Positions 1-7,969 of a DNA stretch of 30,819 nt are shown piece after piece. How positions within the stretch are numbered: position 1 is the first letter of the stretch; each line of letters opens with the position of its first letter. Source of the stretch: DAOUMU01 sp034409055 (GTDB lineage Bacteria; Chloroflexota; Anaerolineae; 4572-78; J111); the NCBI GenBank assembly GCA_034409055.1, contig DAOUMU010000059.1:1-30819 (forward strand). Direction: 5' to 3'. Both the position numbers and the translations under genes were made by a program. The notes beneath the pieces are model-generated. The model saw nothing but the letters and a program-made list of their open reading frames with translations, searched no databases and had not been told where the DNA came from.

Positions 1-261
1 AATCAAATTTTTACAAGAAAGTTATTTTTGTCACAATCAAAATAAGGCTAATCAGTTGCAATTTACCGTAATAAACAGGGTAACTAGCCTTTTACTTGAC
101 CATAATTAAGCGAACGCCGGGTAATAACCAGTTCCTTTGAAATACCTTCAGCCCAATAAGACCTCGACAGGAACGAATGAATAACATCAATGTCCAGTAA
201 GTCTGGATTGGTACTGATTGTAAAATGGTCCCGGTGATATTCGTGAAACACCAATCTTCCC
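1..261. other. AT-rich intergenic stretch with one inverted repeat
   Basis: No convincing gene was seen here. An inverted repeat AAGGCTA (44-50) / TAGCCTT (85-91) runs into a short T stretch at 90-93, so it could be a weak + strand terminator for a gene lying left of the window. An open frame from 225 to 566 overlaps the TPR gene antisense and looks like a shadow. Confidence 0.35.
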
Positions 262-1806
262 CTAATTTAAAGTATGGTAATAGCCGCTGGTACTATCCAG
301 GCCCGCTCTGGCCCGGGCTAACCACTGCTGAGCCTGTTCTACCTGGGGGCTGCCCAACGCTTGTAACAATTCAACGGCCCGAACCAACAGGGGTTCGGCT
401 TCGGCAAAACAACGTTGCTCAACGTATAACGCCCCCATGTTCATCAACTCCCGGGCCATGCCTGCCCGGTGGCCCATCGCCCGGTCGAGGGCCAGGGCCT
501 GCTCGTAATAGGCCAGGGCCTGGCCTAAATCTCGACGGGCCTGATAAATACCCCCGATGTTGTTGAGCAGCACCGCCATCTTGGCCTTATCACCCAATTC
601 TTGAAATGTGGCCAGAGTCTGTTCGTAAATGGCCAGGGCCTGGTCTAACCGGCCTTGCTGCTGGTAAATTTGGCCGATGTTGGTTAAAAGGAGGCCCACT
701 TGAGGTTGGTGGCCCATCTCCTGGGCCATCGTCAGGGCCTGTTCATAGTAGGCCAGGGCCTGGTCTAAATCGGCCTGCTGTTGGTAAATCTGGCCAACAT
801 TATTGAGGAGCATGACCACCTGCGCTTTAAGATTCACGGCCCGGCTTATGGTCAGGGCCTGCTCATAGGCGGCCAGGGCCTGGGTCCATTTTCCCTGGGC
901 TTGATAAACCAGGCCGATATTGTTGAGCAGGCCAGCGCTGCTGGTTTTGGCGCCCATCTCGTCAAACATGGCCTGGGCCTGCCGGTAGTTGGCCAGGGCC
1001 TGGCTTAAATCACCCCGATGCTGGGCAATCTGCCCCAGGTTATTGAGCAACATGGCCTGCTGCCCTTTCAGGCCCACCCGCTGAGCAATGGCAAACGCCT
1101 GTTCATAATGGCTCTGGGCCTGAGCCAGGTCTCCCTGGCTTTTGTGAAGCAGTCCCAGATAGTTCAGACAATCCACCAACTCGGTTTGGTCCTCGATCAT
1201 CTCCACCAGAGTCAGAGCCTGTTCGTGGACGGCTCGGGCCTGGGCCATGTCTCCCCTACCGGCGTGAATCAGGCCAATATTGTTAAGGCAGCGAACCACC
1301 TGGAGCTGATCACCGGCTGCTCTGGCCAGGGGCAGGGCCTGTTCATAACAGGCCAGGGCCTGGCTAAGATCACCCTGGCCATATCTGATCTCGCCTATAT
1401 TTTTGAGCGACCAAGCTAAGCCGGCTTGATCTCCCCCAGTCCGGGCGATGGTCTGGGCCTGTTCATAAAAGCTCTCGGCCCGGTCTAAATCGTCCCAAAT
1501 CAGGTCAATCTCCCCCATACCAATGAGGGCTCTGACCTGCTCGACTGGCTGGCCCGTCCCGGCCTCAGTTTGGGCCAGGGCTTGCTCATAGTAGGCCCTG
1601 GCCCGGCGCAGATTGCCCCAAAGTTGGTGAATTTCACCCATGCGGTTGAAGCTGGCCGCTATCTGGGCCGGGTTGTTCGCGGCCCGGGCCACCGCCAACG
1701 CCTGCTGAAAATGAGCCAAGGCCTGGCTGAAGTCACCCTGGCGTTGATAGGTTTGACCGGCATCGATGAATGACTCGATGTGGTTGTTAGCTTGATGAAG
1801 ATACAA
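262..1806 (-). CDS. Tetratricopeptide-repeat protein (about 12 TPRs)
   Basis: A 514-residue protein made almost entirely of consecutive TPR units with a period near 40 residues. Each unit carries a variant of LLNNIGQIYQQQGDLDQALAxYEQAL, the long TPR_12 type seen in kinesin-light-chain-like and signalling scaffold proteins. There is no signal peptide, membrane segment or enzymatic domain. It is therefore probably a cytoplasmic protein-binding scaffold; its partner is unknown. The start is a TTG at 1806-1804, chosen because AAGGAGG lies about 6 bases upstream on the minus strand. The gene is divergent from the M20 hydrolase. In related bacteria such TPR blocks are often the C-terminal part of AAA/NB-ARC or CHAT proteins, but this one stands alone. 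The near-identical repeats make expansion, contraction or assembly collapse possible. Confidence 0.85.
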   Translation of the reverse strand: MYLHQANNHIESFIDAGQTYQRQGDFSQALAHFQQALAVARAANNPAQIAASFNRMGEIHQLWGNLRRARAYYEQALAQTEAGTGQPVEQVRALIGMGEIDLIWDDLDRAESFYEQAQTIARTGGDQAGLAWSLKNIGEIRYGQGDLSQALACYEQALPLARAAGDQLQVVRCLNNIGLIHAGRGDMAQARAVHEQALTLVEMIEDQTELVDCLNYLGLLHKSQGDLAQAQSHYEQAFAIAQRVGLKGQQAMLLNNLGQIAQHRGDLSQALANYRQAQAMFDEMGAKTSSAGLLNNIGLVYQAQGKWTQALAAYEQALTISRAVNLKAQVVMLLNNVGQIYQQQADLDQALAYYEQALTMAQEMGHQPQVGLLLTNIGQIYQQQGRLDQALAIYEQTLATFQELGDKAKMAVLLNNIGGIYQARRDLGQALAYYEQALALDRAMGHRAGMARELMNMGALYVEQRCFAEAEPLLVRAVELLQALGSPQVEQAQQWLARARAGLDSTSGYYHTLN

Positions 1807-1940
1807 GAGTGCCCTCCTTAAAGCAACTTAAGAGTATATATCAAACCAAATAAGTTGTAAAACAATCCAACAGTCATGACCTTTGACACTCAGGCCATAT
1901 TCGTAGATAATGGTCCATCAAGACTCAATACTTCTTTAGA

Positions 1941-3074
1941 ATGACAGGTGAGATAATGGATATCAACACAGAACAACTCATTGCCTTTACCCAAGCCCTG
2001 GTCCGCCTACCGAGCTTCGCCGGTGAGGAGGGGACTGTGGCGGAACGGGTGCAAGCCGAGATGCAGGCATTGGGATTTGACCGGGTTGGGGTTGACGCTA
2101 ACGGCAGCGTCATCGGGATGATTGAAGGAGCGCAATCCGGGCCAAGGTTGCTCTTCGATGCTCACACCGACACAGTGGGCATTGCGCCGGGTGTCCCCTG
2201 GCGCTACGATCCGTTCAGCGCCAAGCTCGAAGGAGAGACGATTTATGGCCGGGGGGCAGCCGACATGAAGGGAGCCCTGGCCGCCATCGTTTATGCGGCA
2301 GCCCATGTCGACCGGACGAAACTGGCCGGACAAGTCGTGGTCAGTGCGTCGGTGATGGAAGAAATTCAGCCCGATTTCGTGGTGATTGGCGAGGCCACCG
2401 ACCTGAACCTGAACCGGGGGGGACGAGGTCGGGCCGAGATTCATTTAGAGACCATTGGCCAGCCCTCCCACTCCTCTGCACCCCATTTAGGCCGCAATGC
2501 AGTCCTCGATATGATAAAAGTGGTGCAGGCCATCGAAGGACTGTCTGTGTCCACCGATCCCCTGCTGGGACCGGCGATTATGGCCCTGACCGATATCATC
2601 TCTGAGCCCTATCCCGGCTATTCGGTCATCCCCAGCCGCTGCCGGGTGACCTATGACCGGCGGCTGCTCCCCGGCGAAACCCCGGAGGATGTATTGGCTG
2701 CTATTACCAATCTGCCAGCCGTGAGCGAGATTAAACTACAAGCTGGTCTGGCCGAGGGCGAGCATCAAACTTACACCGGCACGACCTTGCGCGGCACCAA
2801 ATTCTTCCCGGCCTGGGTATTCCCCGAAAGCCATTCGTTTGTGCAAAAGGCATTACAGGGGCTACGTTTGGCCGGGCTGACTCCGCAAATAGGGGCCTAT
2901 CGTTTCTGCACCAACGCCGCATACAGTGCCGGTCTGGCCGGGGTGCCAACCGTTGGCTTTGGTCCGGCCACCGAGGGGGACGCCCACGTGGTTGATGAGC
3001 GGCTCAGGATTGAAGATTTGATTGCTGCGGCAAAGGGTTATCAGGGGATTATTGAGGCGATACTCTCGATTTGA
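1941..3074 (+). CDS. M20 family metallohydrolase (YgeY-like), probably internally deleted
   Basis: A 377-residue member of the ArgE/DapE/M20 zinc-peptidase family, closest in style to the YgeY hydrolases. The metal and catalytic motifs are in order: DAHTDTVG (residues 73-80), GRGAADMKG with Asp108, the catalytic pair Glu140-Glu141, GEAT with Glu151, and a C-terminal AHVVDE histidine. The dimerisation 'lid' (GRGRAEIHLETIG through the RRLLPGE region) is present. The family normally has roughly 15 residues between the Glu-Glu pair and the QPDFVVIGEAT strand; here the two are joined directly (around base 2360), so the enzyme may be inactive or altered. The frame stays open, and surrounding sequence fits the family well. 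A second start at 1956 has AGGTGAG close upstream; the ATG at 1941 has no clear ribosome site. Substrate is not predictable; deacetylation or dipeptide/carbamoyl hydrolysis is typical. Confidence 0.85.
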   Translation: MTGEIMDINTEQLIAFTQALVRLPSFAGEEGTVAERVQAEMQALGFDRVGVDANGSVIGMIEGAQSGPRLLFDAHTDTVGIAPGVPWRYDPFSAKLEGETIYGRGAADMKGALAAIVYAAAHVDRTKLAGQVVVSASVMEEIQPDFVVIGEATDLNLNRGGRGRAEIHLETIGQPSHSSAPHLGRNAVLDMIKVVQAIEGLSVSTDPLLGPAIMALTDIISEPYPGYSVIPSRCRVTYDRRLLPGETPEDVLAAITNLPAVSEIKLQAGLAEGEHQTYTGTTLRGTKFFPAWVFPESHSFVQKALQGLRLAGLTPQIGAYRFCTNAAYSAGLAGVPTVGFGPATEGDAHVVDERLRIEDLIAAAKGYQGIIEAILSI

Positions 3075-3084
3075 CTTAACTCAT

Positions 3085-3504
3085 TCAATCCAGCGGAAAT
3101 TCTGTTTCAAAATTGGTAGAGCAATCTATCAAGGCGTTGGCTGCTTTAACGTTGCGCATGATTTTGGCCATATTTCCCTTTAGGGAAAGTTTGCGGGTGA
3201 GCAGGGCCTTGATCGGGTCTATTTTTCCATCGGCAATCTCTTTCCAAACACTGACCGGGGCGCTGATGGAGAACTCCGGATTTAAACTGGTGTAATCTTC
3301 AGGCACAAAAGCTTGACGGCAGTGCCCATGATAGAGGTCAATGTACATATAAACAGGTTCTTCTAAACGCCCCTCCGGTTCAACAATAAAATACAAATCC
3401 CCTTCCCAGTTCCTGGCCGCCTGGCGATAAGTCTCGCTTTTATTACACTCGGCCCCTAACTGCTTTATCCAAGCATCTGTAGCAAAGGGAATAGAACCTT
3501 CCAT
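3085..3504 (-). CDS. SCP2 sterol-binding-like domain protein
   Basis: A 139-residue protein resembling the SCP2 / sterol-transfer fold. It has an N-terminal segment with acidic and aromatic residues (WEGDLYFIVEPEG), an SISAPVSVWKEIADGKIDPIKALLTRKLSLKGNMAKIMR core, and an amphipathic C-terminal helix. The 'G-x-L-x-L-x-G-x-M-x-K-I-M-R' ending is typical of bacterial SCP2 proteins, which bind hydrophobic ligands. No signal peptide. AGGAGAG sits about 9 bases upstream of the ATG at 3504. The gene converges on the M20 gene with only 10 bases between the stops. The ligand is unknown, and the family call rests on motif recognition only. Confidence 0.7.
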   Translation of the reverse strand: MEGSIPFATDAWIKQLGAECNKSETYRQAARNWEGDLYFIVEPEGRLEEPVYMYIDLYHGHCRQAFVPEDYTSLNPEFSISAPVSVWKEIADGKIDPIKALLTRKLSLKGNMAKIMRNVKAANALIDCSTNFETEFPLD

Positions 3505-3649
3505 ATGAAACTTCTCTCCTGCAACCGTCTTAGGTCTATACTTAACTATCCGATTATACTATAACTCAGATAAAAACAAAACCCCCTAACCCGGTCAAAA
3601 ATTGCGTCCGGGAAGGTTGTTCGCCTCCTAATCGCACAGGTCGAAAAAT

Positions 3650-3677
3650 TTGCGCTTTTTACGTCCGGTGGTATAAT
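3650..3677 (+). promoter_or_regulatory. Promoter of tRNA-Val
   Basis: TTGCGC (3650-3655) and a perfect TATAAT (3672-3677) are separated by 16 bases. Transcription would begin a few bases before the tRNA acceptor stem at 3690. Confidence 0.75.
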
Positions 3678-3689
3678 GCTTTTAGAGTT

Positions 3690-3763
3690 GGGCGGTTAGC
3701 TCAGTTGGCTAGAGCGCCACGTTGACATCGTGGAGGTCACAAGTTCAAGTCTTGTACCGCCCA
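3690..3763 (+). tRNA. tRNA-Val (anticodon GAC)
   Basis: A full cloverleaf can be drawn. The acceptor stem GGGCGGT (3690-3696) pairs with ACCGCCC (3756-3762), followed by discriminator A3763. The D arm contains TAGCTCAGTTGG. The anticodon stem CCACG/CGTGG encloses loop TTGACAT with anticodon GAC. The T arm contains the conserved GTTCAAGTC. CCA is not encoded: the next bases are CTA. The gene has its own consensus promoter and a strong terminator, so it is a single-gene transcript. Confidence 0.95.
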
Positions 3764-3768
3764 CTAAA

Positions 3769-3794
3769 AAGTCTGGGCCACCCAGGCTTTTTTT
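3769..3794 (+). terminator. Intrinsic terminator after tRNA-Val
   Basis: A 9-bp stem AAGTCTGGG (3769-3777) / CCCAGGCTT (3781-3789) with one G-T pair and loop CCA is followed by seven T residues (3788-3794). Confidence 0.85.
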
Positions 3795-3837
3795 GTCTCT
3801 ATAAATTTATCTCTCACTTCCTCTCCCGAACACCCAA

Positions 3838-4060
3838 GATTTAAAAAATCTAAGGAGTTATCACCAGTGTTGACACGCCACCAATGATGAAAATATCCGT
3901 ACCGTAGGGCAAACTTAAGTTTGTCCTACAAGGTCTATTTACAGAGGAGATTTAAAAAATCTAAGGAGTTATCACGAGTGTTGATACGCCACCAATGATG
4001 AAAATATCCGTACCGTAGGGCAAACTTAAGTTTGTCCTACAAGGTCTATTTACAGAGGAG
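3838..4060 (+). repeat. 111-bp tandem duplication in the glyA leader
   Basis: Two head-to-tail copies (about 3838-3948 and 3949-4059) differ at only two positions (CACCAGTG/CACGAGTG and GACACG/GATACG). Each copy contains a near-perfect 26-bp palindrome (3904-3929 and 4015-4040; arms GTAGGGCAAACTT / AAGTTTGTCCTAC) and ends in GAGGAG. In the second copy this GAGGAG (4055-4060) is the glyA ribosome site. Each copy also holds AAGGAG followed by GTG and five more codons (MLTRHQ or MLIRHQ, then TGA), which might be a leader peptide. The first copy has TTGACA (3870-3875), a possible -35 box. No known riboswitch class was recognised. Confidence 0.9.
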
Positions 4061-4069
4061 ACTCAACGA

Positions 4070-5341
4070 ATGACCCAAAATGCAAGATTAGCAGCCGCCG
4101 ATGCACTCTTATCGAAAGCAGACCCCGAAGTGCTGGAGGCGATCCAGGGTGAACGAGGCAGACAGCGGGAGCAGATCGAACTGATTGCTTCAGAAAATTA
4201 TACCAGTGCTGCTGTTCTGGCCGCCCAGGGGTCTGTGCTGACCAACAAGTATGCTGAAGGCTATCCCAATCACCGTTACTACGGCGGTTGCGAGTTTGTC
4301 GACGTGGTCGAAGAGCTGGCCTGCCAACGGGCCAAAAAACTTTTTGGGGCTGATTATGCCAACGTCCAACCCCACTCAGGTTCCCAGGCCAATGCCGCGG
4401 CCTATATCGCCTTCCTCAAGCCGGGTGACACCGCCTTGGCTTTCAAACTGGATCATGGCGGGCACCTGACTCACGGCCGGAAAATAAACTTCTCCGGTCA
4501 CTACTACAATTTTGTCCATTACGGCGTTGATCCCGAAACAGAGCAGATTAACTACGATAATATCGCCGCGTTGGCTCAGGAACACAAACCTAAGCTATTG
4601 GTCACAGGGGCCAGTGCCTACCCCCGCCTGTTTGATTTTGCCCGCCTGCGTGAGATTGCCGACAGTGTCGGGGCCTATTTGATGATGGACATAGCCCACG
4701 TGGCCGGGCTGATTGCCGTCGGTCTTCACCCTGACCCCGTGCCCTACTGCGACGTGGTCACGACGACCACCCATAAAACCCTACGGGGGGGCAGAGGGGG
4801 TATGATCCTGTGTAAAGAAGAACACGCCAGAGCCATAGACCGGGCTGTTTTCCCCGGCATTCAGGGCGGCCCCCTTATGCACGTTATCGCCGCTAAAGCC
4901 GTGGCTTTGAAGGAGGCCATGCAACCTGAATTTAAGGACTACCAGCAGGCTGTTTTAGATAACGCCCAGGTATTGGCCAACAGCCTGGCCGAAGGCGGCC
5001 TGCGAATTGTCTCTGGTGGCACCGATAACCACTTGCTGTTGGTCGATCTGAGCAACGCGGACGTGACCGGCCAGGAGGCAGAAGACGCTTTACATGAGGT
5101 CGGCATCACCGTCAACAAAAATCTGGTACCCTTTGATCCCCGGCCACCACGGGTGACCAGTGGGATTCGCCTGGGAACACCGGCTGTCACTACCCGTGGC
5201 TTCCGGCAGGCCGAAATAAAAACTGTGGCCAACCTGATTTTAAGCGTTATCTTCAACATTAACGACGAAGCCAAACTCAAAGAAGTCAGGCAGGCCGTGG
5301 CTAAACTTTGCGCTCGTTTCCCGGTGCCGGGGCTGGAATGA
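4070..5341 (+). CDS. glyA: Serine hydroxymethyltransferase
   Basis: A 423-residue PLP enzyme that interconverts serine and tetrahydrofolate with glycine and 5,10-methylene-tetrahydrofolate, the main source of one-carbon units in the cytoplasm. Diagnostic motifs: IELIASENYTS near residue 37, NKYAEGYPNHRYYGGCEFVD, NVQPHSGSQANAAAY, and the PLP-binding VVTTTTHKTLRGGRGG with Lys236 as the Schiff-base lysine. The ending NLVPFDPRPPRVTSGIRLGTPAVTTRG is typical of the family. Length is normal for bacterial GlyA. GAGGAG lies 9 bases before the ATG. The gene stands alone downstream of the duplicated leader, so any regulation is likely in that leader. Confidence 0.97.
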   Translation: MTQNARLAAADALLSKADPEVLEAIQGERGRQREQIELIASENYTSAAVLAAQGSVLTNKYAEGYPNHRYYGGCEFVDVVEELACQRAKKLFGADYANVQPHSGSQANAAAYIAFLKPGDTALAFKLDHGGHLTHGRKINFSGHYYNFVHYGVDPETEQINYDNIAALAQEHKPKLLVTGASAYPRLFDFARLREIADSVGAYLMMDIAHVAGLIAVGLHPDPVPYCDVVTTTTHKTLRGGRGGMILCKEEHARAIDRAVFPGIQGGPLMHVIAAKAVALKEAMQPEFKDYQQAVLDNAQVLANSLAEGGLRIVSGGTDNHLLLVDLSNADVTGQEAEDALHEVGITVNKNLVPFDPRPPRVTSGIRLGTPAVTTRGFRQAEIKTVANLILSVIFNINDEAKLKEVRQAVAKLCARFPVPGLE

Positions 5342-5354
5342 ATGAGTAAATTGA

Positions 5355-5963
5355 TTAATCCACGCCGGTAAGGGCCACCAACTGTTGCCGGGTTGTTTCC
5401 GGGTCGGTAAAGTGGAGGGCTGGCATACCCACCTGCCTGGCTCCCTCAACGTTTTCCATAAAATCATCAACAAACAGGGCTTCATTCGGGGCCACGCCGG
5501 CACTTTCGGCAGCCAGATGGTAGATTTTGGGGTTCGGTTTCATCAGGCCGACTTCGGCAGAGATGACGACACTATCGAAATGTTGGATGAAGGGAAAAAC
5601 TTCTGTCCACAGGTAACGGGCCTCATCGCCAAAGTTACTCAACAAGCCGAGGCGATAACCGGCCTGGCCCAGCCGTTTAATATACTCGACCAGGGGCTTA
5701 TTCAGCACATCGCCGGCAAAAAAGTCACGCCGCATTTCGGCCAAGTCAGCCTCATTCAGCCCAAAGTAATCACCCAGCCAATCCCAATGGGCTTCAGTTG
5801 TTTTTTGGCCCAACTGGGTCTGACGTCCCGACTGGCCGTTGAAAACGAAATCCTCAAATTCCCGGGCATCCATCTTCAGCCTGGCGGCCCATTTCTCCCG
5901 CCCGGCCCGGCTTTGGGTGCGAATCAGCACCCCGCCAACATCAAAAATAATTGCTTTTAACAT
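5355..5963 (-). CDS. HAD-superfamily hydrolase (subfamily IA, FDVGGVL type)
   Basis: A 202-residue haloacid-dehalogenase-fold protein. Motif I is IIFDVGGVLI with nucleophile Asp8. The usual second Asp (D-x-D) is replaced by Gly, as in the YihX / epoxide-hydrolase N-domain-like branch. Motif II is LLSNFGDEAR, motif III lies at GLMKPNPKIY (Lys), and motif IV at ALFVDDFMENVEGA (Asp-Asp). A four-helix cap lies between motifs I and II. It probably acts on a phosphorylated small metabolite in the cytoplasm. AGGAAA precedes the ATG at 5963. The gene converges on glyA with 13 bases between stops, and its start faces the kinase promoter region. Confidence 0.85.
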   Translation of the reverse strand: MLKAIIFDVGGVLIRTQSRAGREKWAARLKMDAREFEDFVFNGQSGRQTQLGQKTTEAHWDWLGDYFGLNEADLAEMRRDFFAGDVLNKPLVEYIKRLGQAGYRLGLLSNFGDEARYLWTEVFPFIQHFDSVVISAEVGLMKPNPKIYHLAAESAGVAPNEALFVDDFMENVEGARQVGMPALHFTDPETTRQQLVALTGVD

Positions 5964-6002
5964 GGTTTTCCTAATCTTTTACATTTTTGTTACAATTTCC
6001 TA

Positions 6003-6031
6003 TTGAAACGTTTACACTCTGCCCTTATAAT
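6003..6031 (+). promoter_or_regulatory. Promoter of the Ser/Thr kinase gene
   Basis: TTGAAA (6003-6008) and TATAAT (6026-6031) are spaced 17 bases apart. They lie about 95 bases upstream of the kinase start. Confidence 0.75.
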
Positions 6032-6058
6032 TAATACGACGGGCATAGGGATGCCCTT

Positions 6059-6097
6059 GCTACGTTTGGCAACAGACGGGCTACGTTTTGCAACAGA
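6059..6097 (+). repeat. Two 18-bp direct repeats, 21-bp period, in the kinase leader
   Basis: GCTACGTTTGGCAACAGA (6059-6076) is repeated with one change at 6080-6097. The period equals about two helical turns and follows the probable transcription start. The pair could be a repressor site or a leader-RNA element. A small hairpin GGGCAT/ATGCCC lies just before it (6041-6056). Confidence 0.6.
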
Positions 6098-6126
6098 AAC
6101 TACTCATATGGAAAGAGGTTAGTACA

Positions 6127-7896
6127 ATGACGATTGCGCCTGGTGAAAATATCGGTCCTTATCGAGTGATCGAGCAGTTAGGTAGCGGTGGTATGGCCAC
6201 AGTTTTTAAGGCCTATCACGCCTCGCTCGATCGATATGTAGCGATCAAGGTGTTACACCCCGCCTTCAAGGCAAATCCCCAATTCTTCGAACGATTCAAG
6301 CGTGAAGCCCGTATTGTCGCCAAATTAGAACACCCGAACATCATCCCTGTGTATGATTTTAACGAGCATAAAGGCGAGCCTTACCTGGTGATGCGCTTTA
6401 TCGAAGGAGACACGCTTAAACCTGTTATGAAAGGCAAACCCATGCCGCCCGATAAGATTTTACAGTTGATGCGTCCGACTTGCCAGGCCCTGTCTTACGC
6501 CCACAGGCAGGGGGTGCTACACCGAGATCTGAAACCCAGTAATATTATGGTCACCACCGAAGGAGATGTGTTCCTGACCGATTTTGGTCTGGCCCGCATG
6601 GTTCAGGCCGGTGAGAGCACCCTTTCCCAGGATATGATGGTGGGCACGCCCCAATACATCAGCCCAGAACAGGCCCAGGGTATCAGCAATCTGGATGGTC
6701 GCACCGATATTTATTCCTTGGGGGTCATTCTGTTTGAGATGCTCACCGGGCGGGTACCCTTTAGTGCTGATACGCCTTTTGCCACCGTCCACGACCATAT
6801 TTACGCGCCCCTGCCTTTACCCAGCACCATCAACCCTGATATCGACCCAGATGTAGAACGAATGTTACTCAAAGCACTGGCCAAGGAACCTGACGACCGC
6901 TTTGCCACCGCTGATGACTTGCTAAAAGCTCTGGAAAGCACCCTGGGGCCACAAATCGCTACAGCCTCGGCCATCACCGGCACAACGCCAGAAATCATCC
7001 CACCGGCCAGCCAGACCATCGTCGATAAAAAGAAACGGGGCCTACCCTGGTGGGCCTGGGCCGGCGGTGCAGCCATAACCGTATGTGTTCTGGCCGGCAT
7101 ACTGGCCGGGCTACTGGCTTTGCGCCAGGCCAGGCAGAATATCAAACCATCGATCGATGATCAACCTGTGTCAGGACCGGTAGTCGACCAGCCCCCCGGC
7201 AATCCACCCCAGGATAATCCACCGGGACAGCCCGGCAATCCGCCCCAGGCCGGTCAGCCAGGAGAGCCCCTCCCTCCTCCCCCTGACGCCCCACCGTTGG
7301 GTGGCTCTGATCCTAACAGCCCTGAACATCAAGCAGCGGCTGAATTAGTTAGAGAGGCTGGCACGGCTATGCAGCAGCAGCAATTTGAAGAAGCCATTGA
7401 CTTATATGGCCAGGCCCTGGAAATCGATCCTCATCACTTACCGGCCTATTTTGGCCTCAGTCAAGCACTAAAACTAAGTGGCGATGAGGCAGGTAGCCTG
7501 GCTGTCCTGGAAGAGGCAACGGCTAACAATCCAGAAAGCCAGTACGCCTTCCTGAAGTTAGGGGAAGCCTACCTGCTCGACAAAAATCATGAAGGAGCCC
7601 TGAAAGCCTTTGAGCATGCTGCGGAGATAGAGCCCAATATGCCTGTGTCTTACGCCGGACAGGCCCTGGCTTTACTGGGGCTAGGCGAAGAGGCTGAAGC
7701 CAAGCAGGCCATCGATAAGGCGCTGGCGTTAGATCAAGCCAACCCCGAAGCCCACCTGGCCCACGCGGTTTACCTCTACAAACAAGGAAATAGAGGACAG
7801 GCCAGGCTCGAACTGCAGCGGGTAATCCAGAATGCCAGATCAACTCAATTTGTCAAAGAGCGGGCGCGCGTATTGTTAGAGATTTTAAAAGAGTAA
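6127..7896 (+). CDS. Membrane Ser/Thr protein kinase with C-terminal TPRs
   Basis: A 589-residue Hanks-type kinase. The catalytic domain (about 11-275) shows the glycine loop LGSGGMATVFKAY, Lys41 in VAIK, HRDLKPSN (132-139), DFG (152-154), a SPEQ-containing P+1 region and DIYSLGVILFEMLTGR. A single membrane helix follows near 305-333 (WWAWAGGAAITVCVLAGILAGLLAL). Then comes a Pro/Gly/Gln-rich linker (about 345-395) and about five TPR-like units to the end. The topology predicts an inside kinase and outside TPR sensor. An upstream in-frame ATG at 6088 exists, but 6127 is preferred because AAAGAGG lies just upstream and homologous kinases start this way. It is alone in its transcript and ends at a bidirectional terminator. 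The signal sensed is unknown. Confidence 0.93.
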   Translation: MTIAPGENIGPYRVIEQLGSGGMATVFKAYHASLDRYVAIKVLHPAFKANPQFFERFKREARIVAKLEHPNIIPVYDFNEHKGEPYLVMRFIEGDTLKPVMKGKPMPPDKILQLMRPTCQALSYAHRQGVLHRDLKPSNIMVTTEGDVFLTDFGLARMVQAGESTLSQDMMVGTPQYISPEQAQGISNLDGRTDIYSLGVILFEMLTGRVPFSADTPFATVHDHIYAPLPLPSTINPDIDPDVERMLLKALAKEPDDRFATADDLLKALESTLGPQIATASAITGTTPEIIPPASQTIVDKKKRGLPWWAWAGGAAITVCVLAGILAGLLALRQARQNIKPSIDDQPVSGPVVDQPPGNPPQDNPPGQPGNPPQAGQPGEPLPPPPDAPPLGGSDPNSPEHQAAAELVREAGTAMQQQQFEEAIDLYGQALEIDPHHLPAYFGLSQALKLSGDEAGSLAVLEEATANNPESQYAFLKLGEAYLLDKNHEGALKAFEHAAEIEPNMPVSYAGQALALLGLGEEAEAKQAIDKALALDQANPEAHLAHAVYLYKQGNRGQARLELQRVIQNARSTQFVKERARVLLEILKE

Positions 7897-7916
7897 CCCG
7901 TAAAGTGCAAGTACCT

Positions 7917-7942
7917 AAAAACCCCCGCCGGCGGGGGTTTTT
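7917..7942. terminator. Bidirectional terminator between convergent genes
   Basis: A perfect 26-bp palindrome: five A, CCCCCGCC (to 7929), then GGCGGGGG and five T. The A and T runs lie on opposite sides, so it can stop both the kinase transcript (+) and the CpaE-like transcript (-). Confidence 0.9.
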
Positions 7943-7969
7943 AATTTGTGTTTCATTTATAATAGTTAC

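Noticed and set aside
225..566. Open frame of 113 codons on the + strand
   Set aside because: It lies antisense to the TPR gene and is rich in Pro/Gly from the GGCC-rich complement; it has no ribosome site.
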